A DNA stretch of 64,000 nt from Nocardia yamanashiensis NBRC 100130 (lineage in GTDB: Bacteria; Actinomycetota; Actinomycetes; Mycobacteriales; Mycobacteriaceae): the NCBI RefSeq assembly GCF_001613325.1, contig NZ_BDCD01000011.1:1-64000 (forward strand). Reading direction: 5' to 3'. Each line of letters begins with the position of its first letter. Within the stretch, counting starts at the first letter, position 1. Below the pieces are notes generated by a model. That model made no database searches. It had not been told where the DNA came from and saw only the letters and a program-made list of their open reading frames with translations. The position numbers were made by a program, and so were the translations under genes. Below, one piece after another: positions 1-8,094 of this stretch.

Positions 1-298
1 ACCGCAGCGAATGCAGATCATCCGGCAGATCGGGAGCCGTCAGCGAAGTCCGCACCGCTTCCATTCCGCACCCGATATCCACACCCACCGCAGCGGGAGC
101 AACCGCATCCTTCATAGCGATCACAGATCCAACGGTGGCGCCCTTACCCAGGTGCACATCCGGCATGACCCGCACTCCGTACACCCACTCCAGGCGCGCG
201 ATATTCCGCAATTGCTGCAACGCGGCCGCTTCGACCTCGTGCTCGTGGGCCCACATGAGCGTCTGCGCTCGTGCTCCGCGCAGCTCGACGGGAAACAT
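1..298 (-). CDS. rtcB: RtcB-type RNA ligase, N-terminal 99 residues (runs off the left edge)
   Basis: GTP- and Mn-dependent RNA ligase that joins 2',3'-cyclic-phosphate and 5'-OH RNA ends in RNA repair. Reading the minus strand from an ATG at 298 gives an open frame to the window edge. It contains the signature VMPDVHLGKGATVG (residues 44-57) and AVGVDIGCGM (70-79). Asp74 and Cys77 correspond to the metal-binding Asp and Cys of characterised RtcB proteins. An AAAGGA ribosome-binding site lies about 8 bases upstream, supporting this start. Only about a quarter of the usual ~400-residue protein is present, so the catalytic histidine cannot be checked. The gene is divergent from the DUF4190 gene, with 94 bases between them. 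Confidence 0.9.
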   Translation of the reverse strand, partial: MFPVELRGARAQTLMWAHEHEVEAAALQQLRNIARLEWVYGVRVMPDVHLGKGATVGSVIAMKDAVAPAAVGVDIGCGMEAVRTSLTAPDLPDDLHSLR

Positions 299-392
299 CG
301 GCTGTCCTTTCTCTCTACTGCCACACACGGTAAGTGGCGGGATCGATCGAGCGCATGTGAATATTCGCTACGACGAACAGGGGAGTGCACAC

Positions 393-1040
393 ATGGACCT
401 ATCCAAAGGCGCCGAGCGGCAGCCGGACGCGCCGGACCGAATCATCAACCCGCTGGCGGTGATCGCGCTGGTGGCCGCGTTGCTGGGGATCATCCCGGTC
501 GCGATCGTCTTCGGCGTGCTGGCGCTGCGCCATCGGGGCGGCCGTGGCATGGCGATCTCCGCGCTGGTGCTCGGGGCGCTCGAACTCGTAGCGGTACTCG
601 GCTTCTTCGCGGTGCTGGTAGGCGGCAGCAACGACACGGAGTCGGCCACGGCCTTGCCGCGTATCGAAATAACCACGACGACAAGCACTTCGGTTGCACC
701 CACCATCGAATCTACGGTGGTTCCCCCGCCACCCCCGGCACCGACGACGGTCGAACCCCCGGTGGTGACGACGACCAAACCGCCCGCCACGGTGGCTCAG
801 GGCGCCACGTGCACCCGGGCGCAGGTCCGCAGCTTCGGGACGGCATCCGACGGCAGCACGCTGGTCTGCGCGTCGATGGGTAGCGCCAACCCACCCCGCT
901 GGGTCGCCATGGCCGGCACGATCGCGCCCGGTGTGCACAATGCCGGCACCGCGTGCGATCCCGACACCCAGGCGGTGGGACGCGATTTCTCGGGGCTCGC
1001 GGTGATGTGCTCGCTCGGCACCTGGCAGAGCGGCCCGTAG
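393..1040 (+). CDS. DUF4190-type membrane protein with extracellular Cys-containing domain
   Basis: 215 residues, function unknown. A short charged N-terminus is followed by two hydrophobic segments (about residues 20-44 and 53-78) separated by a basic turn (RHRGGRG), the typical DUF4190 hairpin. Next come a Thr/Pro-rich linker (about 90-135) and an outward-facing C-terminal domain with four cysteines that could form two disulfides. The in-frame region upstream of the ATG at 393 has no DUF4190-like content and overlaps the rtcB start, so this ATG (after GGGAG at 381-385) is the likely start. Actinobacteria often carry such proteins as cell-envelope or stress-associated genes. Its only close neighbour is a convergent gene 15 bases downstream, so context gives no clue to function. 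Confidence 0.75.
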   Translation: MDLSKGAERQPDAPDRIINPLAVIALVAALLGIIPVAIVFGVLALRHRGGRGMAISALVLGALELVAVLGFFAVLVGGSNDTESATALPRIEITTTTSTSVAPTIESTVVPPPPPAPTTVEPPVVTTTKPPATVAQGATCTRAQVRSFGTASDGSTLVCASMGSANPPRWVAMAGTIAPGVHNAGTACDPDTQAVGRDFSGLAVMCSLGTWQSGP

Positions 1041-1055
1041 CGGCCACTCAGGGGT

Positions 1056-2276
1056 TCACGGCTCCACGAAATCGGCTGCGAGGGAGCAGAGTTTCCATTC
1101 GCCGTTGCGGCGGACGAGGTTGCCGGTGTAGTCGATGTCCTTGAAGTAGTGGCGGTATTTTTCGGGGACGTTGGTGAAGGCTTCGTGGAAGACGAAGGTG
1201 GCGGTGTCGGGGTCGGATTGGGTGACGCCGGTGACGGTGTTGGTGAAGCCGGCGGTTTTTACTTCGGGGCCGAGGGTTTTGTCGTATTGGGGGGTGTAGG
1301 TGGTGACTATTTCGTCTATGGCGTCGGCGGTTTCGGGGCAGACGAGGGAGCGGAAGCCTTCCCAGTCGCGGGCGTTGGAGGTGGCGGAGATGGCTTTGGT
1401 GACGCGGACCAGGTCGGGGTCGAGGGTGGTGGGGTCGCCGGGGGTGAGGGGCTGGTCGGGGGCGTTGAAGACCACGGGGGCGGTGAAGGGTTTGGAGCCG
1501 GTGGTGACGAGATTGGCGGCCATGGTGCGGCGCCAGGTGCCGTCGGCGATCATGGTGCGAATGGCGGCGGTGATCTGGGATTGCAAGGCCAGATCGCCTT
1601 TTCGGACGCCGACGCCGTAGCGCTCACGGGTGAAACGATGGCCGACGACGCGCAGGGTGCCGGGGTGCTCGCGGGCGTAGCCGGCCAGGATGACGTCGTC
1701 GGTGGTGACGGCGTCGACGGTGCCGGAGATCAGGTCGGCGACGCATTGGGCGTAGGTGTCGCGGGTGCTGAGTCTGACATTGCGGGCGAAACTTCTGCGG
1801 ATCTTCTCGGCGGAGGTCGAGCCCTCGGCGGTGCAGACGGTGCGGCCGTTGAGATCCTCGGGCCGCTCGATGCCGGTTTCGCTCTGCCGGACCAGCAGAT
1901 CCTGCCCGGCGATCAGATAGGGCCCGGCGAAGGAGACGAGCTGCTGGCGGCCCGCGGTGATCGAATACGAGGCCACCACGAAATCGACTGTGCCGGAATT
2001 CAACAGCTCCTCGCGCTGCTCGGAACGGGCTTCCCGCCAGGTGATGTGCTCGGGCCGGACGCCGAGCCGGTCCGCGATGTAGACGGCGGTATCGACGTCG
2101 AAGCCGGTCGGTTTGCCGTCGGCGGTGCGAGTGGACAGCCCGGGCTGATCGAATTTGATGCCGATGGTGAGCGTGCGCGGCGGCGGCTGCGGGGCGGGTT
2201 CGGGTTCACGGTCCTGGGCGCAGGAAGCCACCATCAGTCCGGCCGCCACCGCGGCGCTGCGCAGCACACGCTTCAT
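1056..2276 (-). CDS. Glutamate-type ABC substrate-binding lipoprotein with an extra C-terminal domain
   Basis: 406 residues. A lipoprotein signal ends in LMVASC (Cys19 would be lipidated), followed by a Pro-rich spacer. Residues ~35-270 form a family 3 solute-binding domain (SBP_bac_3), with the TIGIKFDQPG opening and FDVDTAVYIADRLG motifs typical of actinobacterial glutamate/polar amino acid receptors (GluB-like). About 120 further residues (285-406) end in a conserved-looking RRNGEWKLCSL stretch. They resemble an NTF2-like or DUF4878-like fold and are not part of the normal receptor. No permease or ATPase gene is adjacent, so this is an orphan receptor. It may serve a transporter elsewhere or act as a sensor. 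Family assignment is solid; the role of the tail is unknown. Confidence 0.85.
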   Translation of the reverse strand: MKRVLRSAAVAAGLMVASCAQDREPEPAPQPPPRTLTIGIKFDQPGLSTRTADGKPTGFDVDTAVYIADRLGVRPEHITWREARSEQREELLNSGTVDFVVASYSITAGRQQLVSFAGPYLIAGQDLLVRQSETGIERPEDLNGRTVCTAEGSTSAEKIRRSFARNVRLSTRDTYAQCVADLISGTVDAVTTDDVILAGYAREHPGTLRVVGHRFTRERYGVGVRKGDLALQSQITAAIRTMIADGTWRRTMAANLVTTGSKPFTAPVVFNAPDQPLTPGDPTTLDPDLVRVTKAISATSNARDWEGFRSLVCPETADAIDEIVTTYTPQYDKTLGPEVKTAGFTNTVTGVTQSDPDTATFVFHEAFTNVPEKYRHYFKDIDYTGNLVRRNGEWKLCSLAADFVEP

Positions 2277-2472
2277 CGAATCTGATCTCCCTCACGTCGG
2301 CCGATCGGAGCGAACCCGGAAGCAGAGCAACGGCTCGGGCGCCGCTTCGGCAACCGCTGAGCACACGTGTGCATCAAAGCATCACCCGCGCCAAAACATG
2401 GGGGACATCGCCGAATCTCCGCGCAATTAAACCCCGGAGCCGAGGCAACCCGCAATTTCCTGGCGACCGCAG

Positions 2473-3027
2473 TTACCGGTGGCGCAGCCCGTCGGCGAGC
2501 ACGGCGAAGGTGCGATCGCGCAGCCCGGGATCGGAGCCCGCCGCGTGCATGGCCAGGAAATGGCCCTGCAGCAGCGTCATGAGATCGCCGATGCCGATAT
2601 CGGCGCGCACCGCCCCCGCGGCCTGAGCGCGCGAAAGCAGTTCGCCGATGGCGTCTTTCATGACGGCGGTCGGCCCGGCATAGGTGGCCGGATCATGCGG
2701 CCCGAGCGCGGCCGCCAGATCGCGTTTGGCCGCCCCCTCCATGACCATGCGATCCAGGAATTCGAAGAACGCCGCCCCGGGCTCCGCGCTGCTCGCGGCC
2801 GCGCGCGCCCGTTCGGCCATGCGCTCGATGCGATCCAGCATGGCCGCCTCGAACAGCGCCTCCTTGGTGGGGAAGTGCCGGTACACGGTCCCCGGCCCCA
2901 CCCCCGCGCGTCGGGCGATCTCGTCCAATGGCACCGAAACCCCTTCGGCCGCAAAGGCTTCCTGCGCGGCGGCCAGTACGCGTTCGCGATTGCGGCGGGC
3001 GTCGGCGCGCAGGGGTCGTTCGGTCAC
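2473..3027 (-). CDS. TetR/AcrR family transcriptional regulator
   Basis: 184 residues from a GTG start. The N-terminal helix-turn-helix is clear (ERVLAAAQEAF, then LDEIARRAGVGPGTVYRHFPTKEALFEA, about residues 15-60). A helical ligand-binding region of the size usual for TetR repressors follows. An ATG 60 bases further upstream is also in frame, but the added residues look non-coding and would leave only 23 bases before the divergent SnoaL gene; the GTG (VTERPLRADARRNRER) fits family N-termini better. The divergent arrangement with the SnoaL-like gene suggests that it controls itself and that neighbour. The ligand is unknown. Confidence 0.88.
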   Translation of the reverse strand: MTERPLRADARRNRERVLAAAQEAFAAEGVSVPLDEIARRAGVGPGTVYRHFPTKEALFEAAMLDRIERMAERARAAASSAEPGAAFFEFLDRMVMEGAAKRDLAAALGPHDPATYAGPTAVMKDAIGELLSRAQAAGAVRADIGIGDLMTLLQGHFLAMHAAGSDPGLRDRTFAVLADGLRHR

Positions 3028-3110
3028 CTCAGGAGCGTACCGCCCATTGACAACCGGGGCGCACGCCCCGAATATTAACCGGGTCATACGTTCCGTTTCT
3101 GGAGGCTCCC

Positions 3111-3527
3111 ATGTCCCACCCCGTCGAAACCGCCCGTGACCTGGTCGAAAAGCTGTTCAAGGAACTCCCCGCCCGCGACGCCGATGCCTTCGCCGCGCAC
3201 CTGGCCCCGGACGCCGTCTTCGAAATGCCGTTCACCGTCCCCGGCCTGCCCGAACGCCTCGAGGGCCGCGAGCAGATCCGCGAATTCCTCGCCGCCCGTT
3301 GGGGTTCCATGTCCAGCATCGAGGTGCACGGCATCCACCCCTTCGTGCACGAAACCTCCGACCCGGCCGTCTTCGTGGTCGAGAACGAGGTGGATGTGAC
3401 CCGCCCCGACCGCGGCCGCGAGCAGGTGCGCTCGTCGGTGAACGTGGTGCATGTCCACGACGGCCTGGTGACGCTCTTTCGTGACTACATGAACACCGCG
3501 CGTCTGATGTCGCTGCCCCGCGACTGA
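3111..3527 (+). CDS. SnoaL-like / NTF2-fold protein
   Basis: 138 residues with the cone-shaped NTF2 (ketosteroid-isomerase-like) pattern: helical N-terminus (ETARDLVEKLFKEL), LAPDAVFEMPF at about residues 30-40, LEGREQIREFL, then alternating beta strands ending RDYMNTARL. Members bind or isomerise small hydrophobic molecules, or have no enzymatic role. GGAGG at 3101-3105 lies about 6 bases before the ATG. It is transcribed divergently from the TetR gene, which probably represses it. The substrate cannot be told from the sequence. Confidence 0.82.
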   Translation: MSHPVETARDLVEKLFKELPARDADAFAAHLAPDAVFEMPFTVPGLPERLEGREQIREFLAARWGSMSSIEVHGIHPFVHETSDPAVFVVENEVDVTRPDRGREQVRSSVNVVHVHDGLVTLFRDYMNTARLMSLPRD

Positions 3528-3569
3528 CCTGCAACGATCCCGCCCGGAATACTCCTCGCCCTCGAATAG

Positions 3570-3596
3570 TTAGTGCATGAAGTATTTGTACGCTAA
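3570..3596. promoter_or_regulatory. Imperfect 27-bp palindrome upstream of the OhrR-like gene, candidate operator
   Basis: An AT-rich island in otherwise GC-rich DNA begins TTAGTGCA and ends TACGCTAA. By hand, 8 of 13 opposing positions pair, including the four outermost. It ends 24 bases before the regulator start, where an autoregulatory OhrR/MarR site would be expected. Assignment as an operator is inference. Confidence 0.4.
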
Positions 3597-3620
3597 GCTT
3601 CGGTGGCGAGGAGGTGTTTC

Positions 3621-4094
3621 GTGGAACCGGAAACAGAGGACATGCTGCGGCTGGACCGCCAGGTGTGCTTCGCGCTGGCCGTCGCCAATCGCGCGGTGCT
3701 GGCCGTCTACCGGCCGCTGCTGGAACCGATGGGCCTGACCCATCCGCAGTATCTGGTCATGCTGGCGCTGTGGGGCGAGTCCCCGATGTCGGTCAAGGCC
3801 ATCGGCGAGGCCATTCAGCTGGATTCACCGACGCTGTCGCCGCTGCTCAAACGCCTGGAAGCGGCGGGGTTCATCACCCGGCGGCGGGCCGTGAACGACG
3901 AACGCAACCTCGTGGTCGACCTCACCGACGCGGGCCGGGCGCTGCGTAAGCAGGCGGAGAAGATTCCGCCGGCCGTGGTGGAACGGCTCGGTGTGACGCT
4001 CGCCGAATTGGAGGAACTGCGTGACGTGCTCACCCGCGTGAACGACGCGGCACGTCGCTCGGTGCTGCCGGAACCGCAGAAGGGATCTCGATAA
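3621..4094 (+). CDS. MarR-family, OhrR-like organic peroxide sensor/repressor
   Basis: 157 residues. The N-terminus DRQVCFALAVANRAVLAVYRPLLEPMGLTHPQYLVM is the OhrR subfamily pattern (residues 12-47), with the peroxide-sensing cysteine at Cys16. A winged helix follows (MSVKAIGEAIQLDSPTLSPLLKRLEAAGF, then the RRRAVNDERNLVVDLTDAG wing). OhrR proteins repress an ohr peroxidase until the cysteine is oxidised. Of the two tyrosines that normally contact the cysteine, the first is present (Tyr30); the second position is His41. GAGGAGG just upstream selects the GTG at 3621 over one at 3603. No ohr gene is adjacent. The stop overlaps the next start (TAATG), so it is co-transcribed with the DUF5313 gene. 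Confidence 0.85.
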   Translation: MEPETEDMLRLDRQVCFALAVANRAVLAVYRPLLEPMGLTHPQYLVMLALWGESPMSVKAIGEAIQLDSPTLSPLLKRLEAAGFITRRRAVNDERNLVVDLTDAGRALRKQAEKIPPAVVERLGVTLAELEELRDVLTRVNDAARRSVLPEPQKGSR

Positions 4095-4462
4095 TGAAGC
4101 GCCCCAATCCGATTCAGTGGATCGGCTACGCCTTCGGCCGCAAACTCCCCGACCAGCTACAGGATTGGGTGCGCAACGACCTGACCGGCGCCTGGGCGGT
4201 CCCGCGCCATATCGTGCGCGGCCTGGTTCCCATGCTGCCGATCTTCGCGCTGTTCCTGCTGCTGCCCGGCGAACTGTGGTTGCGCCTGGCGGTGATCCTG
4301 CTCGGCGTGCTGCTGGCGGTGTTCTACATCGTCGCCTACATGCCGATGAATCGCGCGCACCGCCTGGTCCGGCACGGGCTGCCGGAGGACCTGGAGAACC
4401 CGCACCGGGCGAGCCGGCGGGCGGCCGAGCGCGCCGCTTACGAGGCGCGCTACCACCATTGA
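4094..4462 (+). CDS. DUF5313-type small membrane protein
   Basis: 122 residues, function unknown. The opening RPNPIQWIGYAFGRKLPD and the amphipathic WVRNDLTG segment are characteristic of the actinobacterial DUF5313 family. Two hydrophobic segments (about residues 40-58 and 62-82) are followed by a charged cytoplasmic tail rich in Arg, His and Ala. The start codon shares a base with the stop of the OhrR-like regulator, indicating translational coupling and a possible link to peroxide or envelope stress. Confidence 0.8.
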   Translation: MKRPNPIQWIGYAFGRKLPDQLQDWVRNDLTGAWAVPRHIVRGLVPMLPIFALFLLLPGELWLRLAVILLGVLLAVFYIVAYMPMNRAHRLVRHGLPEDLENPHRASRRAAERAAYEARYHH

Positions 4463-4465
4463 GCG

Positions 4466-4873
4466 CTAGCTGGTGCAGGCCGAGCTGACGACCTTGGCCG
4501 CCCGCGGCGACGCACTGCCGAGGTCGGGGAAGGCCGGGGCGCTCTCGCCCAGTCCGCTCACCGCGTTCTGTTCGGCTTCCTCGCGGGAACCCGCTGCCGC
4601 CCAGCCCCATTTGCCGTCCGCGCCCTGCGCGATGGCCCCGCACCCGGCGGTGAATCGGAATACGATCTCGCAGTCGTAGTTGGCGCAGTCGCGGATGGCC
4701 GCGGCGTCGGCCGAGACCTTGCCCGATCCGGTGGACACCACCGCGGTATTCCTGAGCTGGGATATCGCGATGGTGCCGAAGGACTGGCCCGCGGCCCCGG
4801 CGGTCCCGGTGGTGATGGTCATGGCCACGGCGGCGGTGCCGAGCACCGGCGTGAGAAGGCGTGCAACCGACAA
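4466..4873 (-). CDS. Secreted DUF4189-domain protein (TTG start)
   Basis: 135 residues. A Sec signal peptide (hydrophobic core LLTPVLGTAAVAMTITTG, Ala-rich cleavage region about residues 24-28) precedes a DUF4189 domain: FGTIAIS, four cysteines (IRDCANYDCEI and AGCGAI plus a C-terminal ACTS), and WGWAAAGSREEAEQNAV. The family is common in secreted mycobacterial and nocardial proteins; its role is unclear. The frame stays open far upstream, but the signal peptide begins at a TTG preceded by AGGGA five bases away. The gene is convergent with the DUF5313 gene, three bases apart. Confidence 0.75.
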   Translation of the reverse strand: MSVARLLTPVLGTAAVAMTITTGTAGAAGQSFGTIAISQLRNTAVVSTGSGKVSADAAAIRDCANYDCEIVFRFTAGCGAIAQGADGKWGWAAAGSREEAEQNAVSGLGESAPAFPDLGSASPRAAKVVSSACTS

Positions 4874-4959
4874 GAGAATCCCTGACGTTTCATATGGACG
4901 AACTCCGGCGATGCTAACCGCTCGCCCTGTGAACCGGCTGGGAATTCCAGGCAAACGAT

Positions 4960-5919
4960 TCAGCGGGCTTCCGTCGGCGTGCGCGTCAGCGCCTTGCGCA
5001 GCGCGGCGAAGGCGGAGGTATTGGCGCGCTGGGTTTCTCGCAGATGGAAGGCCATCGACATGAAGCCGTGCACGGTGCCGTTCCAGCGATGGATCTCCGC
5101 CTCGATACCCGCGTCGCGCAGCCGCTGACCGTAGGCCTCGCCTTCGTCGCGCAGCGGATCGAATTCGGCGGTGGCGATATAGGCGGGCGGCAGGCCGGAC
5201 AGGTCGGCGACCATGGGATTGGCGTACGGATTGGCCTTGTCCGCTTCGGAATTCAGGTACTGCTGCCAATACCAGCGCAGGTGCGCCGCGGTGGTGAAAT
5301 AGCCCTCGGCATTGTCGGTGTAGGAGCCGCTGTCGGTGGCGGGGTCCAGCATCGGGTACAGGAGCAGCTGGAAGACCACGTCGGGAATGCCGTTGTCGCG
5401 GGCCTGCAATGCGGCCACGGTGGCGAGATTGCCGCCCGCGCTGTCCCCGGCCACCGCGAGCCGGGTGGGATCGCCGCCGAGGGATTCGGCATTGTCGGCC
5501 ACCCAGCGCAGCACGGCGTAGGCGTCGTCGGCGGCGGCCGGGAAGCGGGCGTCGGGGGCGCGGCGGTAATCCACCGAAATCACCATCACCCCGGCCGCAT
5601 TGGCCATCATGCGGCAGAACTTGTCGTGACTTTCCAAGTTGCACAGCACGAATCCGCCGCCGTGATAGAAGACCACCACGGCCGGAGTCGATTCGGCATC
5701 GAGCGGCCGGTACAGCCGCACCGGGATCTCGGGGGCGTCGGCCGGTCCCGGCACCAGCCATTCCTCCACCGCCGCAACGGAAATCGGTTCGGCTTTGACG
5801 GCGGGGCGGGCGGCCAGGAAGGCCCGCGCGTCGGCGGCGTCGAGCACCTCGGTGCCCAGCGCCGGGAACGCCGCCGACGCGGCGTCCACGAACGTCTGCC
5901 ATTCGGGGGACAGGGACAT
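4960..5919 (-). CDS. Alpha/beta hydrolase of the hormone-sensitive-lipase family
   Basis: 319-residue cytoplasmic esterase. The oxyanion motif HGGG is at 86-89, the nucleophile motif GDSAGG at 158-163 (Ser160), the acid in EFDPLRDEG (Asp254), and the base in NGTVHGF (His284), so the triad is complete. The family cleaves short- and medium-chain acyl esters and related carboxylic esters. It is the last gene of an apparent LLM oxidoreductase-SDR-hydrolase operon, with gaps of 20 and 30 bases. The neighbouring steroid/lipid-type oxidoreductases suggest hydrolysis of an ester intermediate, for example after a flavin-dependent oxygenation. The specific substrate is unknown. Confidence 0.9.
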   Translation of the reverse strand: MSLSPEWQTFVDAASAAFPALGTEVLDAADARAFLAARPAVKAEPISVAAVEEWLVPGPADAPEIPVRLYRPLDAESTPAVVVFYHGGGFVLCNLESHDKFCRMMANAAGVMVISVDYRRAPDARFPAAADDAYAVLRWVADNAESLGGDPTRLAVAGDSAGGNLATVAALQARDNGIPDVVFQLLLYPMLDPATDSGSYTDNAEGYFTTAAHLRWYWQQYLNSEADKANPYANPMVADLSGLPPAYIATAEFDPLRDEGEAYGQRLRDAGIEAEIHRWNGTVHGFMSMAFHLRETQRANTSAFAALRKALTRTPTEAR

Positions 5920-5949
5920 GACGAGCCTTCCTGAGTTGCCTTGCGGGAG

Positions 5950-6702
5950 TTACATTCCGCGCGGGATGAACTTGCCGGCGGCCAGGCCGCCGTCGACGGT
6001 CACCTCCGCGCCGGTGATGTAGGCCGAAGCGTCCGAGGCGAGGAAGGCGACCAGTTCGGCGACTTCCTCCGGCAGGCCGGTGCGCTCCAGCGGCAGGGTC
6101 GGGAAGCTGCCCGGGCCGGTGGTCAGATAGGGCACCATCGGGGTGGCGATGGGGCCGGGATGCACCGAGTTGACCCGGATCTGGGCGGGCCCGAGCTCCA
6201 GCGCGGAGATCTTGGACAGGCCGCGCAGCCCCCACTTGGAGGAGCCGTAGGCGGAGTGGTTCATCAGGCCCTCGAGCCCGGCCTGCGAGGAGATGTTCAC
6301 GATGGAACCGCCGCCGTTCTCGGTCATGCCCGGCACCACGGCCTGAATGCCCAGGAACGCGCCGATCAGGTTGACCTTCAGAATCCGTTCCAGCTCATCG
6401 GGAGTGGTCTCCATGAGCGGCTTCATGATGTAGATGGCGGCATTGTTGACCAGCACGTCCAGCTTGCCGAAGGTGTCGACGGCGGTGTCGACGGCGGCCT
6501 GCCAGCTCTCGGCGTCGGTGACGTCGTGGCGCACGAAAACGGCGGCGTCACCGAGGGAGTCGGCCAGTTCCTTGCCTTCGGCTTCGAGCACGTCGGTGAT
6601 GACGACCTTGGCGCCGCGCGCCACGAACAGGCGCGCCTCGGCCGCGCCCTGGCCGCGGGCGGCGCCGGTGATCAGGGCGACTTTGCCGGTCAGATCAGCC
6701 AT
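5950..6702 (-). CDS. Short-chain dehydrogenase/reductase, hydroxysteroid dehydrogenase-like
   Basis: 250-residue classical SDR. It has the cofactor motif TGAARGQG (13-20), NNAA (86-89), and the catalytic Ser139, Tyr152, Lys156 (YGSSK). TDV after the second strand (Asp37) favours NAD(H). The C-terminal DASAYITGAEVTVDGG is typical. Best resemblance is to bacterial 3-alpha/20-beta-hydroxysteroid dehydrogenases, which interconvert secondary alcohols and ketones. It is in one operon with the LLM gene upstream and the hydrolase downstream. The substrate is inferred only from context. Confidence 0.9.
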   Translation of the reverse strand: MADLTGKVALITGAARGQGAAEARLFVARGAKVVITDVLEAEGKELADSLGDAAVFVRHDVTDAESWQAAVDTAVDTFGKLDVLVNNAAIYIMKPLMETTPDELERILKVNLIGAFLGIQAVVPGMTENGGGSIVNISSQAGLEGLMNHSAYGSSKWGLRGLSKISALELGPAQIRVNSVHPGPIATPMVPYLTTGPGSFPTLPLERTGLPEEVAELVAFLASDASAYITGAEVTVDGGLAAGKFIPRGM

Positions 6703-6722
6703 TTCGGTTCCTTCTGTCGTTG

Positions 6723-7850
6723 CTACTTGTTACGGAAGTGAGGGATGACCTTCTCGCCCCACTGACGAATGGTTTCCAGGCACGCCTCTTGGGGGACCGT
6801 GCCCATCTGGATCAGGCACAGGATCTCGTCGGCCCCGGCCGCCTGCAGCTGCTCCACGTAGGCGATGGCGTCGTCGGCGGTGCCGTAGGCGTGCTCGGTA
6901 TTGAAGATGGCGGTCGCGCCGGTCTTCACCGGAATCTTGGCTTCGTGCAGGTAGGCGACGTGCTCGGCTTCGGCTTCGCGCATCTGGGCGACGGCGTCGG
7001 CGGTGGGGTCGACGGCCTCGTCCGGGATGGGCCCCGCACCGTAGTAGTGCTTGATGGCCTGCGCGAAGAACCGCTGCCCACGTGCGCCGATCTGAATCGC
7101 CTGCTCGCGATCGTCGAGCACGATGGTCGGGCACAGCGCCGCGAAATGATCGTTGACGACGGTCGAGACGAACCGCTCCCCGGTACGCGCGGCGATCGCG
7201 TCGTCATAGATGCGCCGCAGTTCCGCGATCTCCGCCACGCCCGCGAAACCCAGTACCAGAGCACCGATTCCGTACTCCGCCGCGAGCTGCAGCGTGTCCT
7301 TCTTGGTGCACGCCATGAACAGCGGCGGATGCGGCCGCTGCACCGGGCGCGGCAGCAGATGGTGCGGCGAGATATCCAGAAGCTCACCGTGATACTCGAA
7401 TTCGGCCTCGGGGTCCTGCCATGCGGACGCGATCATCCGCAGCGATTCCTCGACCTCCTGATAGGTCCGCGCCGGATCGACTCCGCACATGGAGGTTTCG
7501 ACCTCGGTGGACCCGCGCCCCGCACCCAGATTCAGCCGCCCGCCGGACAGCACGTCCAGCATGGCCGCGCGTTCGGCCGCCCGCACCGGGTGATTGAAGT
7601 TGAACGGCATGCACACGACCCCGTGCCCGATGCGGACCCGCGAGGTCTTGGCCGCGACCCAGGTCAGGAAGATCTCCGGGGCGCTCATGTGCGCGTACCA
7701 CTTGAGCCCGTGGTGTTCGACCGCCCAGACCGTGTCGAACCCCATCTCGTCGGCCAGCACGGCCTGCTCGACGGAGTCGCGTAAGACCTGTGCCTCGTGC
7801 TCGGCGGTCGGATCGGTCATCTGCGCTTCGAAGATCATCGAGAACTTCAT
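6723..7850 (-). CDS. LLM-class (bacterial luciferase-like) flavin-dependent oxidoreductase
   Basis: 375 residues. Luciferase-like TIM-barrel pattern: MKFSMIFEAQM start, GFDTVWAVEHHGLKWYAHMSAPEIFLTWVA (37-66), RVRIGHGVVCMPFNFNHPVRAAERAAMLDVLSGGRLNLGAGRG (71-113), and SVLVLGFAG-type C-terminal strands. Such enzymes use FMNH2 or F420. This long version resembles alkanal-monooxygenase-type proteins in actinobacterial lipid and steroid operons. The ATG at 7850 is chosen because AGGAG precedes it by about seven bases; an upstream in-frame ATG lacks a site. It is the first gene of the operon with the SDR and hydrolase and is divergent from the KstD operon across 244 bases. Confidence 0.87.
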   Translation of the reverse strand: MKFSMIFEAQMTDPTAEHEAQVLRDSVEQAVLADEMGFDTVWAVEHHGLKWYAHMSAPEIFLTWVAAKTSRVRIGHGVVCMPFNFNHPVRAAERAAMLDVLSGGRLNLGAGRGSTEVETSMCGVDPARTYQEVEESLRMIASAWQDPEAEFEYHGELLDISPHHLLPRPVQRPHPPLFMACTKKDTLQLAAEYGIGALVLGFAGVAEIAELRRIYDDAIAARTGERFVSTVVNDHFAALCPTIVLDDREQAIQIGARGQRFFAQAIKHYYGAGPIPDEAVDPTADAVAQMREAEAEHVAYLHEAKIPVKTGATAIFNTEHAYGTADDAIAYVEQLQAAGADEILCLIQMGTVPQEACLETIRQWGEKVIPHFRNK

Positions 7851-8094
7851 CAGAGACTCCTGCTTCCGGCCGGTCCAGGCGGCAATGCCTAACCGAAATA
7901 CTTCTGCACTCATACCGGCAGGTCATCGAGTTGTCTCAGTGGCCGGGACCACACCGTGCCGCCCGGTTTCCGCAGACTTACCGTCGGTTCCACAGCCACT
8001 TCCATCGCTGCGCCGAGCTGTACGCGCGGCGCAGGGTGTCGCGAGTAGGTGAGGCCCCGCGTCGGGCGATGGTGAATCGGAAGGACGGGAATCC

